Positions 34,777 to 44,155 are shown, numbered from the stretch's first letter. The stretch: DNA of 64,000 nt from Pseudomonadales bacterium (GCA_019090455.1 JAHRWA010000016.1:1-64000); one strand, 5' to 3'. The notes: generated by a model from the letters alone, not told the origin. Numbers and translations: made by a program.

Positions 34777-37700
34777 TGATCCAAATTCTTAGCAATTGGT
34801 AATTGATACTGTCGGTAGGCAAGTAGGCTGACGCGCTTAAGGGTAATCCAGTCTGGGGGTCCAACTCAACCGACTTATAAGGGTGGAGCAAAGGATTATT
34901 GTTAACTGATGCCGGTTTTGAGAGAAGAGTGCTGTTCGAAGGGGAGCTAAAATCATCTATCATGCTGAATACCGCATTAAAGTCACTTTCCGTGTTGCCC
35001 GTTAAGATCAATCGATTTCCCGGTAGTTCGGCTTGAGTGATGACGGTGAGATCAATGGATGTCGTCATGTCAGTGGGTGAGTCGTCAGCGGCTTGTGGTC
35101 GATGACAGTAGCCGCATTCTTCCATCAGCATAGGGTGAATAACGTCGCTAAAATCGGCTTTTGCTTGATTGAGCTGTGTGTCGCTGACGCTTTGTCTCTG
35201 TATTTCTGATAAATCCAATAAGTACCCTCCGCTTACATCGTTTGCTGCATTGGGTTCGTAAGGCGAATTAGAAAATTGCGCACCCAAATCAATCCATTCA
35301 TTGATGATGCGTAATTCACCGTTACTTAAGAGTCCCTGATGATTCATGAGGTGATCATCTAATGAATAATGAATGGCTTTGATTTCTGTATGGTATAACA
35401 CTTCGGTCAAAATACTACTGCGTGAGAGCCCTGCGGTAACTAAAGGGGCTTTTCTGAGTATCAGACCTTTGCCATCACTCCCTTGGATTGCCTGAGGAAA
35501 TTGCTCATTTAATAGCGGTGTGCCTAGCAGTAAGGACTGATAAGAAGTGGGTTGACCTGTTGCATTGGGGGTGCTGGTAAGATCCAGTCCGGCAGACCCA
35601 TTGATGTCAGTTCGAACATTGCCGGAGTAATGACAAAAGGTGCAGGTATCGCTGCCAAAAACACCGCGCTCCCGTTCCCAAATAGGTTGTATGTGCTCGG
35701 AGTAATTGATAGTGCCATTGTCGGGTGTTACCAGGACGTCAGTATAATCGAGCTGTTCAGATAAGTCGGGTGTTCGGCCCGCCAGGCTAGGGTCTGTCCA
35801 TACGTCTTGGTAGGAGGGTGTGGCATTGAGTTGAATAGAATCGTTTTGAGTTTCTCTCGCTAAGGTTTCCGCCATTGTCTCATTGATGGTTCCCGTTGCC
35901 GTAACAACTTGTTGCGGTGAGAAGTAGGTGTTTGGGTGAGCTGATTTTAAACTCTCTGTGTTAATTGAGGGTGCTGTTCGCGGGGAGTGGCATCCGTGAC
36001 AGGTGCGAGTCTCGCCAGGACGTACTTGCAACCAACTTAAGTGAGGAGCGAAGGAGCGGCCCTCTTTATCAAGTACTTCAATAGTGATTGGGGTGTCTGC
36101 TGGAATTTCTGCTCGAATGGAGCCATCGGGATGAACCGGTCCATAGCCGACGATTTGTCGCATTTCGTAGTCGGTCTCACCTAGGGTTTTTTGAGCGATG
36201 CCTGAGGGCATGGGGATACCCTTTGTTATTCGAAAATAGCGGGCAGGTCGATCATTCGCTGTGCTTTGCCTGGGATCTTTTAAGGTACTGATGTCTGCAA
36301 TGGCATCGCGTAGATCATTGGGTTCTGTTGGTGAAATGGTATCAAGTGTTTCGCCTAGGTTGGAGGCAAAAACGCTGGCATCCATACGTGCCAAATATCC
36401 ATTGTCGCTATCATACACGCTGAGTATATTGAGAATGCCTGTGGGTATTTCATTCGCTGTTAATTCTAATGTCAGTTGATTTCCCGTATTGCGTATTTGC
36501 TCTGGTGTTGAAGGTACAGGGTAGGTGGAGGGTATTGTTCTGGGACGAATAATAACAGCGCCAAAAACACTATTTTCTCCCTCAGCTAATACCAGAGTTT
36601 GCATCGTCTTGGTGGTGGTATCGACCATCACCAGTTGGTATCGTGTGGGGATTTCTTGATTCTCTATGATAGTGGTAAAGGGATTGGCGATATTCACTTT
36701 TTGAGTGTATCGATAGGATGCAATGAATCGATGACTGCCATCCCACAAAGGGTAAGCGTTAGCAAAACGCCCTGCGGTTGAAAAAGTGTCTGCCAAGGGA
36801 ATGAGGCTTTCGGTTGGTTGGTATTGATCTCGAAGCTCTTGTTCAATTGCCCCCTCCGTCAGTGCACGGCCATTGGGTTTAGATTGTTCATCGAAATGGT
36901 GGTTGTCTATTATCATTACTGCACCGCCTTGTAGCGTTCCGCCCAGTGGCAGTACAGTACAAAGCAATCGACCATCTTCCATTTCTCTCGGTGCCAAGTG
37001 ACTGTTGCCTTCGCTAAAGGCGCCGTATTCAATAAATAATCCGGTACCGTCGGGATTAATGCCATATAGGTCATAGCGGCTTTTATTACCCAGATGAGAC
37101 CAGCGACTAAAAATAATTTTGCCATCACTGCGTACCGTGGGAAATCGATCGTGACTGAGATTGAAACTGATTTGCTGAACATCGCTGCCGTCGTTATTCA
37201 TTGTATGGAGTACCGTAGCGGGATTACGCCGGTATTCATCCACATACTGATAAGGTTCTTGTCCTTGATGAGCTAATAGCAATTGGCTGCGCTGCTGACG
37301 ATCTGAGGAAAAAACAATTCTCCCATTGGGTAAAAAAGCAGGGTCAATATCATTGCCATCATCATTGATTAATATCGGGGAGAGAGCAGCAGTGTCGATA
37401 TCGTAATGCCAGATATTGAAGGTGGTGTCTTGAGGTCGGCGTAGGGATAAAATTAAGGCGCTGCCATCGAAGGAAACGTTAACGCTTTGTACATCCCCTT
37501 CACCCTGAGTTTCCGCTTCAGTGAGATTGATTTCTTCTGCGCTAGCAAGAAGAGAGGAGCGGTAGAAAAGGTCGCCACCGGCACAAAACGTGACACTATC
37601 AATTGCGTCGTTGATCGCGGCAGTGCAACGGATAACATAAGCAAGGGCAATAGGTTTAGATTCTAATGTTTGTCGCTCGCCTGGATTATCGTCAGTGAGA

Positions 37701-37825
37701 ATTAAACTACTGTCATCCTGTGAGCCACCGCAAGCGGATAGAGTCAATAGAAGCAAAAGTAGGATCGCACTCATTTGTGTTCGAATTGTTTGAATCCTAA
37801 TTTGAAAAAAAGTAGAAAGCTGCAT
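34766..37825 (-). CDS. HzsA-like multihaem beta-propeller lipoprotein
   Basis: This 1019-residue exported lipoprotein has lipobox LSAC with C32. Residues 60-430 show TolB/PD40-type propeller blades (DPAFLPNGRIVFSSDRQ, FPTVRSDGKIIFSRWS). Residues 560-616 match the hydrazine-synthase alpha middle domain (HPDGSIRAEIPADTPITIEV, then PGETRTCHGCHSPR). Three c-type haem motifs are present: C609-x2-C612-H, C728-x2-C731-H and C904-x2-C907-H. True HzsA makes hydrazine in anammox bacteria. Members outside that group are widespread and have no proven reaction, so I do not propose hydrazine chemistry. It is the first gene of the minus-strand run and presumably its main redox enzyme or binding protein. Confidence 0.8.
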   Translation of the reverse strand: MQLSTFFQIRIQTIRTQMSAILLLLLLTLSACGGSQDDSSLILTDDNPGERQTLESKPIALAYVIRCTAAINDAIDSVTFCAGGDLFYRSSLLASAEEINLTEAETQGEGDVQSVNVSFDGSALILSLRRPQDTTFNIWHYDIDTAALSPILINDDGNDIDPAFLPNGRIVFSSDRQQRSQLLLAHQGQEPYQYVDEYRRNPATVLHTMNNDGSDVQQISFNLSHDRFPTVRSDGKIIFSRWSHLGNKSRYDLYGINPDGTGLFIEYGAFSEGNSHLAPREMEDGRLLCTVLPLGGTLQGGAVMIIDNHHFDEQSKPNGRALTEGAIEQELRDQYQPTESLIPLADTFSTAGRFANAYPLWDGSHRFIASYRYTQKVNIANPFTTIIENQEIPTRYQLVMVDTTTKTMQTLVLAEGENSVFGAVIIRPRTIPSTYPVPSTPEQIRNTGNQLTLELTANEIPTGILNILSVYDSDNGYLARMDASVFASNLGETLDTISPTEPNDLRDAIADISTLKDPRQSTANDRPARYFRITKGIPMPSGIAQKTLGETDYEMRQIVGYGPVHPDGSIRAEIPADTPITIEVLDKEGRSFAPHLSWLQVRPGETRTCHGCHSPRTAPSINTESLKSAHPNTYFSPQQVVTATGTINETMAETLARETQNDSIQLNATPSYQDVWTDPSLAGRTPDLSEQLDYTDVLVTPDNGTINYSEHIQPIWERERGVFGSDTCTFCHYSGNVRTDINGSAGLDLTSTPNATGQPTSYQSLLLGTPLLNEQFPQAIQGSDGKGLILRKAPLVTAGLSRSSILTEVLYHTEIKAIHYSLDDHLMNHQGLLSNGELRIINEWIDLGAQFSNSPYEPNAANDVSGGYLLDLSEIQRQSVSDTQLNQAKADFSDVIHPMLMEECGYCHRPQAADDSPTDMTTSIDLTVITQAELPGNRLILTGNTESDFNAVFSMIDDFSSPSNSTLLSKPASVNNNPLLHPYKSVELDPQTGLPLSASAYLPTDSINYQLLRIWINGF

Positions 37826-38166
37826 GATTTAATATCGGTAGGTTCGTTTGTGAGTCATTTGCTGCCCAGGTAAAAGGTGCTTAATAGAGTGACTGTTTGA
37901 TTGGATGTGAACTCGACCAAATTGTTAAAATATATGTTAATTCAAGCGTATGTTAAATCAAGAATATGATGGTAAATCAAAAATTTAAGATGGCTAAGTT
38001 GATGTTCATCCAATGAGCAGAAGCTTAGCATTAAGGCAGGATAATAGGAATGGGCTGTAGGGCGACTATCGCGCCCTCAGGGTGGTATTAAATTATTGTA
38101 ATTCGAGCTTTCTGGAGGCTTTAAACTAGGGGGAAATTCGAAGTTTCTTGGAGCTTGGTTATCACT
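37826..38166. other. Promoter region of the HzsA-like operon, with 16-bp direct repeats
   Basis: This gap holds no gene. At 37933-37948 and 37949-37964 there are two 16-bp direct repeats beginning TATGTTAA, then a third degraded copy (TATGATGGTAAATCAAAA). They lie about 110-140 bp before the HzsA-like start and could be activator sites. On the other side, no clear terminator was found after the TetR gene. Confidence 0.45.
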
Positions 38167-38742
38167 TTATTCCTGCACCATCATTCCCTGTAAGAGAGGG
38201 AAGCTCATTAGGTGACTGTGTATCTTTGACATTTCTTCCGGCGTGTAAGGCATTCCATTGAGCAACCAGCGCTTCATTACGTGGTAGCCCGATCCGGTGA
38301 CATGCTCAACGGCATACTCTAAATAACCTGGATCATCAATGATAATTCCGTGGTTACGAGCAATGTTTCCCATCCAGCGCGAGGCGTGATGGCGTAATCG
38401 GTCGTAGCATAAATGATCCGCGTCTGAGCTAAATAGCAGCGTTACCATATCTGCATTTTGTTGTATTAACGTAAAGCCTAACTGACTAATGAGAGTGGAA
38501 CTGTTTTCATCGAAGTTCTTCAAGATGGGCTCAATTTCTTCCATCAATTCTTCGAGTAAGTCGTCGAATATGCAGGAGAAAATCTTTTCTTTAGAGGGGA
38601 AATAATTGTATATGCTCTGGCGGGATATGCCTGCTTTTTCGGCGATGGTTTTGATGCTGACTTTGTGCAAGGGCTGTGTTTCTAAGCAGGACAGCATTGC
38701 TACTTTTACTTTCTCTATCGTTTTTTCTGAAACTGAAGTCAT
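38167..38742 (-). CDS. TetR/AcrR-family regulator
   Basis: This 191-residue regulator has the standard N-terminal helix-turn-helix (VSIKTIAEKAGISRQSIYNY then FPSKEKIF) and a variable C-terminal ligand-binding domain. It is divergent from the ABC cassette that starts at 38988, so it probably represses that operon and itself from the 245 bp between them. The ligand cannot be inferred. Confidence 0.92.
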   Translation of the reverse strand: MTSVSEKTIEKVKVAMLSCLETQPLHKVSIKTIAEKAGISRQSIYNYFPSKEKIFSCIFDDLLEELMEEIEPILKNFDENSSTLISQLGFTLIQQNADMVTLLFSSDADHLCYDRLRHHASRWMGNIARNHGIIIDDPGYLEYAVEHVTGSGYHVMKRWLLNGMPYTPEEMSKIHSHLMSFPLLQGMMVQE

Positions 38743-38803
38743 TTTTTTAGGCTTATTATCGTAGAGTTAAATTTAATCTTCCATGCCTTTTTGTATGGCA
38801 TCG

Positions 38804-38835
38804 CGAAACCCTTTCGATGGCACCAATTCAAATTG
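38804..38835. promoter_or_regulatory. Candidate operators between tetR and the ABC operon
   Basis: CGAAA-CCC-TTTCG (38804-38816) and CAATT-CA-AATTG (38824-38835) are two short perfect inverted repeats in the divergent region. Either could be the TetR operator. The arms are only 5 bp, so the call is weak. Confidence 0.3.
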
Positions 38836-38987
38836 AGCTTAACTGTAAACCAATGTTTCAATTTGGAAAAGGGTTATCTACCATAATAGACGGCGACTCA
38901 TTGTAAGTATACAGTATGTGGGCCAAGTGCAGGGTGATGTTTTGCGAAGCCGTCACAATTTTATTCGTTTATCAAATGAGGTTAAGC

Positions 38988-39707
38988 ATGTTGGAGATTA
39001 TTCGCTTAGAAAATGTCACCAAACAATATCCATTGGGTCAGGTATGGGTGGATGCTTTAAGAGGGGTGAATCTCACCCTTTATTCGGGTGAGTTTGCCGC
39101 TCTTGTTGGACCCTCGGGTAGTGGTAAGAGTACCTTGCTGAATATGATTGGCTGTGTTGATTTGCCCTCTACCGGCAAAGTGTTTGTTGATGGTAATGAA
39201 GTATCAAATCAAAGCGACAAGCAGCTGACTAAACTTCGATTGTATAAATTGGGTTTTATATTTCAGACTTTTAATTTAATGAATGTGCTCGATGTCTATC
39301 AAAATGTCGAAATGCCGTTATTGCTACAAGGCAAACTTAGCAAGAAACAACGCCAATACCGAGTCAATAGTTTAATAGAGCGAGTCGGGCTTAGTGCACA
39401 TATGAAACATAGACCCAATGAATTGTCAGGCGGGCAACGCCAGCGTGTTTCAATTGCCAGAGCGTTGGTGGGCAAGCCAAGAATTGTACTCGCGGACGAG
39501 CCTACGGCTAATTTGGATTCTGTTACCGGAATCGAAATAATCGATCTCATGAAAGAAATTAATCAAACGGATCAAACTACCTTCCTGTTTTCTACCCATG
39601 ATGACCGAGTTGTTTCCAGAGTTGATCGAGTGATTCCCATAGAGGATGGTCTTATTAGGCAGTCTATCGAGAAAGGTCTTGCCGATAGTCGGTTTGTAAA
39701 CGCTTAG
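38988..39707 (+). CDS. ABC transporter ATPase (LolD/MacB type)
   Basis: This 239-residue ATPase shows Walker A GPSGSGKST, the Q-loop in FIFQTFNLM, signature LSGGQRQR, Walker B IVLADEPT and the H-loop STHD. The FQTFNLMNVLDVYQNVEMPL segment is characteristic of the LolD/MacB/FtsE class, which drives mechanotransmission-type exporters rather than classical pumps. I start at the ATG at 38988, which has TGAGG 8-9 nt upstream; the frame is open to 38916 without family support. Two FtsX-type permeases follow directly. Confidence 0.93.
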   Translation: MLEIIRLENVTKQYPLGQVWVDALRGVNLTLYSGEFAALVGPSGSGKSTLLNMIGCVDLPSTGKVFVDGNEVSNQSDKQLTKLRLYKLGFIFQTFNLMNVLDVYQNVEMPLLLQGKLSKKQRQYRVNSLIERVGLSAHMKHRPNELSGGQRQRVSIARALVGKPRIVLADEPTANLDSVTGIEIIDLMKEINQTDQTTFLFSTHDDRVVSRVDRVIPIEDGLIRQSIEKGLADSRFVNA

Positions 39708-39724
39708 AGAGGGGGTTTTTCCGA

Positions 39725-41902
39725 ATGAGTTTCAGTGTCCTACAGCTTGTATTTGAACTTTCCTGGCGCAGTTTGTGGAGCCATCGTATAAAGAGCGTTG
39801 TAGTAGGAATCATTATTCTCTTTGGTGTATTTTTGTTGGTGGTGGCGGATGCCTTATTAGAAAGCGCCAATACGGCTATGGAATCCAGTATTACCTCCAG
39901 TATTACTGGCCATTTGCAGGTTTATGATCAGGCAGCGGAAGACACCCTATCGCTAATGGGAATTATCGGTAATCGAGGCGCGAAGCCTAGCTTAGGTCGA
40001 ATCGCCAATTTTAAAGCAGTGAGAGATGTTTTAGCGTCCCATCCTAATGTGTCTGCGGTGGTTCCCATGGGAGCGGATTCTGCGATTGTTTATCAGGGCA
40101 ATGCGGTGGATAAAACGCTAACTGCACTGCGCCAATCAATAAAACACAATCAGTCTGCTGAGAAACAGAATCAGATTCAAAAACTACTGATGTTAGTAGA
40201 TAAGTTGGAAGAGCAATACGGTTTGACGATTGATATCAGTAATAATCAAGAAAAGTTTAGCTCCGCTATCGAAGATTTGCAGACAGTGAAGACAGAGTCT
40301 TTTTGGCGCGATTTCGAGAAGAATCCCGAATCCTCTTTGCAATTTTTGGATACGCATATTGCGCCTCTAGTGAGTGAGACGAATCCCATTTTTCTAGAGT
40401 TTCTCGCTACGGATATTACCCGCTTTAAAGCGGCCTTTTATCGTTTTAAGTTGGTAGAGGGGGAAATGCTACCTGAAGGCGCGCGTGGCATCATGATAAA
40501 TCACACGCAATACGAGGAGTATCTTAAGGATCGAATAGCGCGGATGTTTGATGTCATTCATGATGCATTGCATAAAGAGAACAGAGCGATAAAAACGGAT
40601 CTTGAATTGCAGTATTATATTCGTCGCCGCTCGAAAGAGTATCAATTATGGTTGTTATCTTTGGATGCGCGCGGGGCTGAAAAGATGAGGAGGGAATTGG
40701 CCATTTTTATTCCTTCATCTTTCTCTTCATCATTACAGCCAGAACCTCATTCAAACGTGGGTGAGGCAGAGGATAACAATCTTGAGTTTTATCTCCAGCA
40801 GTTTTTAGATTTGAATGATGAAAACTTTGATCGGCATTATCAATTTTTTTATGACCGAATTGCACCCATGATTCAACTTTACCAAGTTAATGTGGGCGAC
40901 TTAGTCCCTTTGCAGAAGTTGGGCCCCGGTAGCTCCTTAAAAGCCAAGTTCTACGGAACCTTTCAGTTCGAGGGAGTAGAAGATAGTGGGTTCAGCGGGA
41001 TTTACAACTTGATTGATTTAATGAGTTTTCGAGATTTATACGGATTTATGACCGAAGATAAAAAACGGGAAATGGTTCAGCTAAAGAAGGAGTTCAGTAC
41101 CGTCGAATTTGATCGGGCTGGTGTGGAGGACGCATTGTTTGGGGGGGATTCCGCTTCGTCCATCGTGGATTTCGGCACAGATGATGAAAAGGGTAGTGAC
41201 TCTGATTCTGATAGTGACAACGACAGTGACAGTGAATCCAGTGTTTTGGTGAACACGCGTGAGAGAATGCAAGTGTTGATCGATACACGCTATACCTCTG
41301 AACAATTAGATCAGGGACCCGTGCTCAGCGCGGCTCTTGTACTGAAAGATCCAGCGCTATTGAAACAGACAGAAGAAGAGATCAACCAGTTAATAAAAGA
41401 AAAGAGTTTACCGCTGCAAATTATTGACTGGCAAACCGCTGCTGGGTTCGTGGGTCAAATGATACAAGTGATGCAGATCGTATTAATGACTTTTATCGTC
41501 TTTGTGTTTTGTATTTCTATGGTGGTGGTCAACAACGCCATGTTGATGGCGACGATGCAACGTTATCCGGAGATAGGGACGTTACGTGCAATTGGCGCGG
41601 GGCGGGGCATTATTCTCGGAATGTTTTTTGTCGAGAGTTTAATGCTAACCCTGATTGCCGGTGGACTCGGTGCGCTATTAGGCCTTGTGCTGGTGCAGTA
41701 TTTGGGAATGGTGGGCATACCTGCTCCGACATATGAGTTTCGGTTTTTATTCGGGGGGGAAGTGTTGTTTCCGCATATAGATGAAGACAATATTTACCTG
41801 GGTCCACTCGTGATCATTGCGGTTAGCATTGTGGCGACATTGTATCCCGCATTGTTAGCGACACGAGTTCCCCCTGTGGTGGCACTGACTACGCAAGAGT
41901 AG
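39725..41902 (+). CDS. FtsX/LolC-type ABC permease with large periplasmic domain
   Basis: This 725-residue permease has one N-terminal membrane helix (about residues 20-42), a periplasmic domain of roughly 550 residues and three C-terminal helices with the FtsX pattern (NNAMLMATMQRYPEIGTLRA then IGAGRG; VVIIAVSIVATLYPALLATRVPP). The periplasmic domain is larger than in LolC/LolE or MacB. It contains a striking Ser-Asp run (S491 to about S506, SDSDSDSDND-type) that may be a flexible or cation-binding linker. It is 17 bp downstream of the ATPase, and with the next permease it forms a heterodimeric pair. Confidence 0.88.
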   Translation: MSFSVLQLVFELSWRSLWSHRIKSVVVGIIILFGVFLLVVADALLESANTAMESSITSSITGHLQVYDQAAEDTLSLMGIIGNRGAKPSLGRIANFKAVRDVLASHPNVSAVVPMGADSAIVYQGNAVDKTLTALRQSIKHNQSAEKQNQIQKLLMLVDKLEEQYGLTIDISNNQEKFSSAIEDLQTVKTESFWRDFEKNPESSLQFLDTHIAPLVSETNPIFLEFLATDITRFKAAFYRFKLVEGEMLPEGARGIMINHTQYEEYLKDRIARMFDVIHDALHKENRAIKTDLELQYYIRRRSKEYQLWLLSLDARGAEKMRRELAIFIPSSFSSSLQPEPHSNVGEAEDNNLEFYLQQFLDLNDENFDRHYQFFYDRIAPMIQLYQVNVGDLVPLQKLGPGSSLKAKFYGTFQFEGVEDSGFSGIYNLIDLMSFRDLYGFMTEDKKREMVQLKKEFSTVEFDRAGVEDALFGGDSASSIVDFGTDDEKGSDSDSDSDNDSDSESSVLVNTRERMQVLIDTRYTSEQLDQGPVLSAALVLKDPALLKQTEEEINQLIKEKSLPLQIIDWQTAAGFVGQMIQVMQIVLMTFIVFVFCISMVVVNNAMLMATMQRYPEIGTLRAIGAGRGIILGMFFVESLMLTLIAGGLGALLGLVLVQYLGMVGIPAPTYEFRFLFGGEVLFPHIDEDNIYLGPLVIIAVSIVATLYPALLATRVPPVVALTTQE

Positions 41903-41934
41903 TACTTTAGTAAGGGATTTAAGAGAAACATATC

Positions 41935-43302
41935 ATGAAGCAATTGATTGGGCTTTATTTTACGATCGCAATTCGAAATTTGCTACAAGCAAAAAAGCGT
42001 AGCTTTATGTTGGGGAGCGCTATTGCCCTGGTGACGATGTTACATGTGTTGTTGTTAAGTATTTCCAATGGCTACTTACAAGGCTTGGTTGATGGTGCTA
42101 CCTCTGTCGCGGCTGGCCATCTCAATGTGACGGGACTTTATAAGTATAAATCCACGACGATGTATCCTTTATTGAAGGACAGTTCCACCATTCGTGATTT
42201 GATCGCCGATGAACTGGATGATGTGACCCACGTGGTGGAGCGCAATAGCATTGTGGGAAAAATGATTGGGGAAAAACGGACAATTTTTTTATTCTTACAA
42301 GGTATCGATCTTACTCAAGAGGTAAAACTGACAGAAGTGCTGTCTCTAGCGAAAGAGAGCAGTTATCGAAAAGGCGGTAGAGACGAAGTATTAGGTAGTT
42401 TCGATGCGTTGGAGGGGGAGGGGACAACGCAAGAAAATGGTATTTTGCTCTTTGCAAATCAGGCGGAACAATTAGGCGTTACCGTTGGTGATTCGATTAG
42501 CTTTCAAGTGCAGACGCTTTCCGGCATTAATGTCGTGGAATTGCGGGTGGCAGCGATTGCAGAAGATGTGGGCATGATTAGTCGCTTTTTTACTTTTGCG
42601 ACTCGGGTGACAGTGCAGAATGCGATGTATCTGGGCGATAATGTGTCGGCGCGTATATTGGTCTATATCAAGGATCGAGAAAAAGCGCCCGAGGCATTGG
42701 AAAAGTTACGTCAGCGTTTCAGTCAAGAAGGTTTTGAAATGACGGACTATGAATCCAGTTCATTGATTCGACGTTGGACTAATTTGGAGCGGCAAGATTG
42801 GATTGGTCAGCGTTTGGATCTGACTACATGGGAAGACAATATTAGCGAAGCCAAAATTGTTGTCAATAGTTTTACCAGTATCAGCTATGTATTAGTGACG
42901 ATACTCTCGGTCATCATTGCCGTGGGTATTCTTAATACCTGTTGGATTAGCGTCAAAGACCGCACCAATGAGATTGGATGTATTCGAGCCATTGGCATGA
43001 CATCGAGCGGGATCTTAATATTATTTATGTTGGAAGCTTTATTGCTAGGACTTTTCTGGGCAATGGTTGGTGCGGGAACAGGCTATTTCATTGTGCAATT
43101 GATTTCTCTTGCGGAGATACCCATCACCAATGAAGCGATACGGATTGTGTTGTTTTCGACTAAATTGACCTTAGATATTGGGTTGGGTGATTTGATGGAA
43201 GCGGTTCTATTTTTCGCTGTTGTGACTGCCATATCTGCTTTGTTCCCGTCTATCCGAGCAGCAAAAATACAACCCATACAAGCTATCAATCATATTGCTT
43301 AG
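41935..43302 (+). CDS. FtsX/LolC-type ABC permease
   Basis: This 455-residue permease has a helix near residues 25-47, a periplasmic domain of about 260 residues and three C-terminal helices. LNTCWISVKDRTNEIGCIRA then IGMTSSGILILFMLEALLLG and LFPSIRAAKIQPIQAI are FtsX/LolE signatures. At about 60% of the length of the preceding permease it is the more ordinary partner. The ABC ATPase, two unequal permeases, a LolA-like carrier and a barrel are in one strand-continuous operon. Confidence 0.9.
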   Translation: MKQLIGLYFTIAIRNLLQAKKRSFMLGSAIALVTMLHVLLLSISNGYLQGLVDGATSVAAGHLNVTGLYKYKSTTMYPLLKDSSTIRDLIADELDDVTHVVERNSIVGKMIGEKRTIFLFLQGIDLTQEVKLTEVLSLAKESSYRKGGRDEVLGSFDALEGEGTTQENGILLFANQAEQLGVTVGDSISFQVQTLSGINVVELRVAAIAEDVGMISRFFTFATRVTVQNAMYLGDNVSARILVYIKDREKAPEALEKLRQRFSQEGFEMTDYESSSLIRRWTNLERQDWIGQRLDLTTWEDNISEAKIVVNSFTSISYVLVTILSVIIAVGILNTCWISVKDRTNEIGCIRAIGMTSSGILILFMLEALLLGLFWAMVGAGTGYFIVQLISLAEIPITNEAIRIVLFSTKLTLDIGLGDLMEAVLFFAVVTAISALFPSIRAAKIQPIQAINHIA

Positions 43303-43315
43303 GAATAAATGTCGA

Positions 43316-44155
43316 ATGAATATAGCCATGAATCCCGGTATGTTGACCGTCGTTACCGTAATGACCCTAATGCTTCTTTCATTTTCAAACCCGTCTTTTT
43401 CTGCATCTTCTAGTGCTTTACCTTCTAACGAAGATTCGTTGAATCAGTTGCAAGTGGATACCATTCTTTCGGAAATCGATGAACGTAGTCAGTTCGATAC
43501 GGATTTTAAAGCGTTAATCTATTTACAGCAAAAACACCGTGAAAAGGGAGAGCTACTCTACCAAGCTGCAGTGTATCGGCGTGATGAAAATGACAGGTTC
43601 ATGATGTTGTTTCGAAAGCCTAAGTCTGAGGCAGGTAAAGGCTATTTAGTCATGGAGAAGAATCTATTTCTGTTTAGTCCCAATACCGGGGATTGGTCTC
43701 GGGTGAGTGAAGATCGTATTGCAGGAACGGATACCAATTTAAATAATTTTGAAACCTGGAATTTGGTGGAACGTTTTAATGCTACCTTTCTGTCGAATGA
43801 AAAATTAGGCAAGTTTCACGTTCATCATATCACCTTGGAGAGTAAGCCGGGTAAGAAGGTGGATCATCCTAAGATGGACCTTTGGATCGAAAAAGATTCT
43901 CATCATGTCTTGAAGCAGCAGGATTTTGCATTATCGGGAAAATTATTACGTACCACCTATCGTACTAAGTGGAAAAAGCTCACTAACGAAAAAGAGAGTG
44001 AAAACAGCACAGCTCGCTATATTCCACTTGAAACTCGCGTTTACAACGAAGTAGAAAAAGGCAATCAGACTATTATCGTGATCGATCAAATTGCGCTAAC
44101 GCCATTGGCCGATAATATTTTTACCAAAGCCTGGTTAGAGAGTAAAAGCCGGTGA
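43316..44155 (+). CDS. LolA-like outer-membrane lipoprotein-sorting protein
   Basis: This periplasmic protein of about 279 residues has a signal peptide ending FSASSS. The body matches the LolA-like family often annotated as outer membrane lipoprotein-sorting protein: FRKPKSEAGKGYLVMEKNLF then LFSPNTGDWSRVS; WIEKDSHHVLKQQDFALSG; and a final DNIFTKAWLES. Such folds carry an acyl chain across the periplasm. I start at the ATG at 43316 (AGGA 11 nt upstream). The frame runs back to a TTG at 43295 inside the previous gene. It overlaps the barrel gene by 4 bp. Confidence 0.85.
   Translation: MNIAMNPGMLTVVTVMTLMLLSFSNPSFSASSSALPSNEDSLNQLQVDTILSEIDERSQFDTDFKALIYLQQKHREKGELLYQAAVYRRDENDRFMMLFRKPKSEAGKGYLVMEKNLFLFSPNTGDWSRVSEDRIAGTDTNLNNFETWNLVERFNATFLSNEKLGKFHVHHITLESKPGKKVDHPKMDLWIEKDSHHVLKQQDFALSGKLLRTTYRTKWKKLTNEKESENSTARYIPLETRVYNEVEKGNQTIIVIDQIALTPLADNIFTKAWLESKSR

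Noticed and set aside
34766-37825. Anammox-type hydrazine synthesis
   Set aside because: Only an alpha-subunit-like protein is present; HzsB/C and hydrazine dehydrogenase genes are absent from the window.
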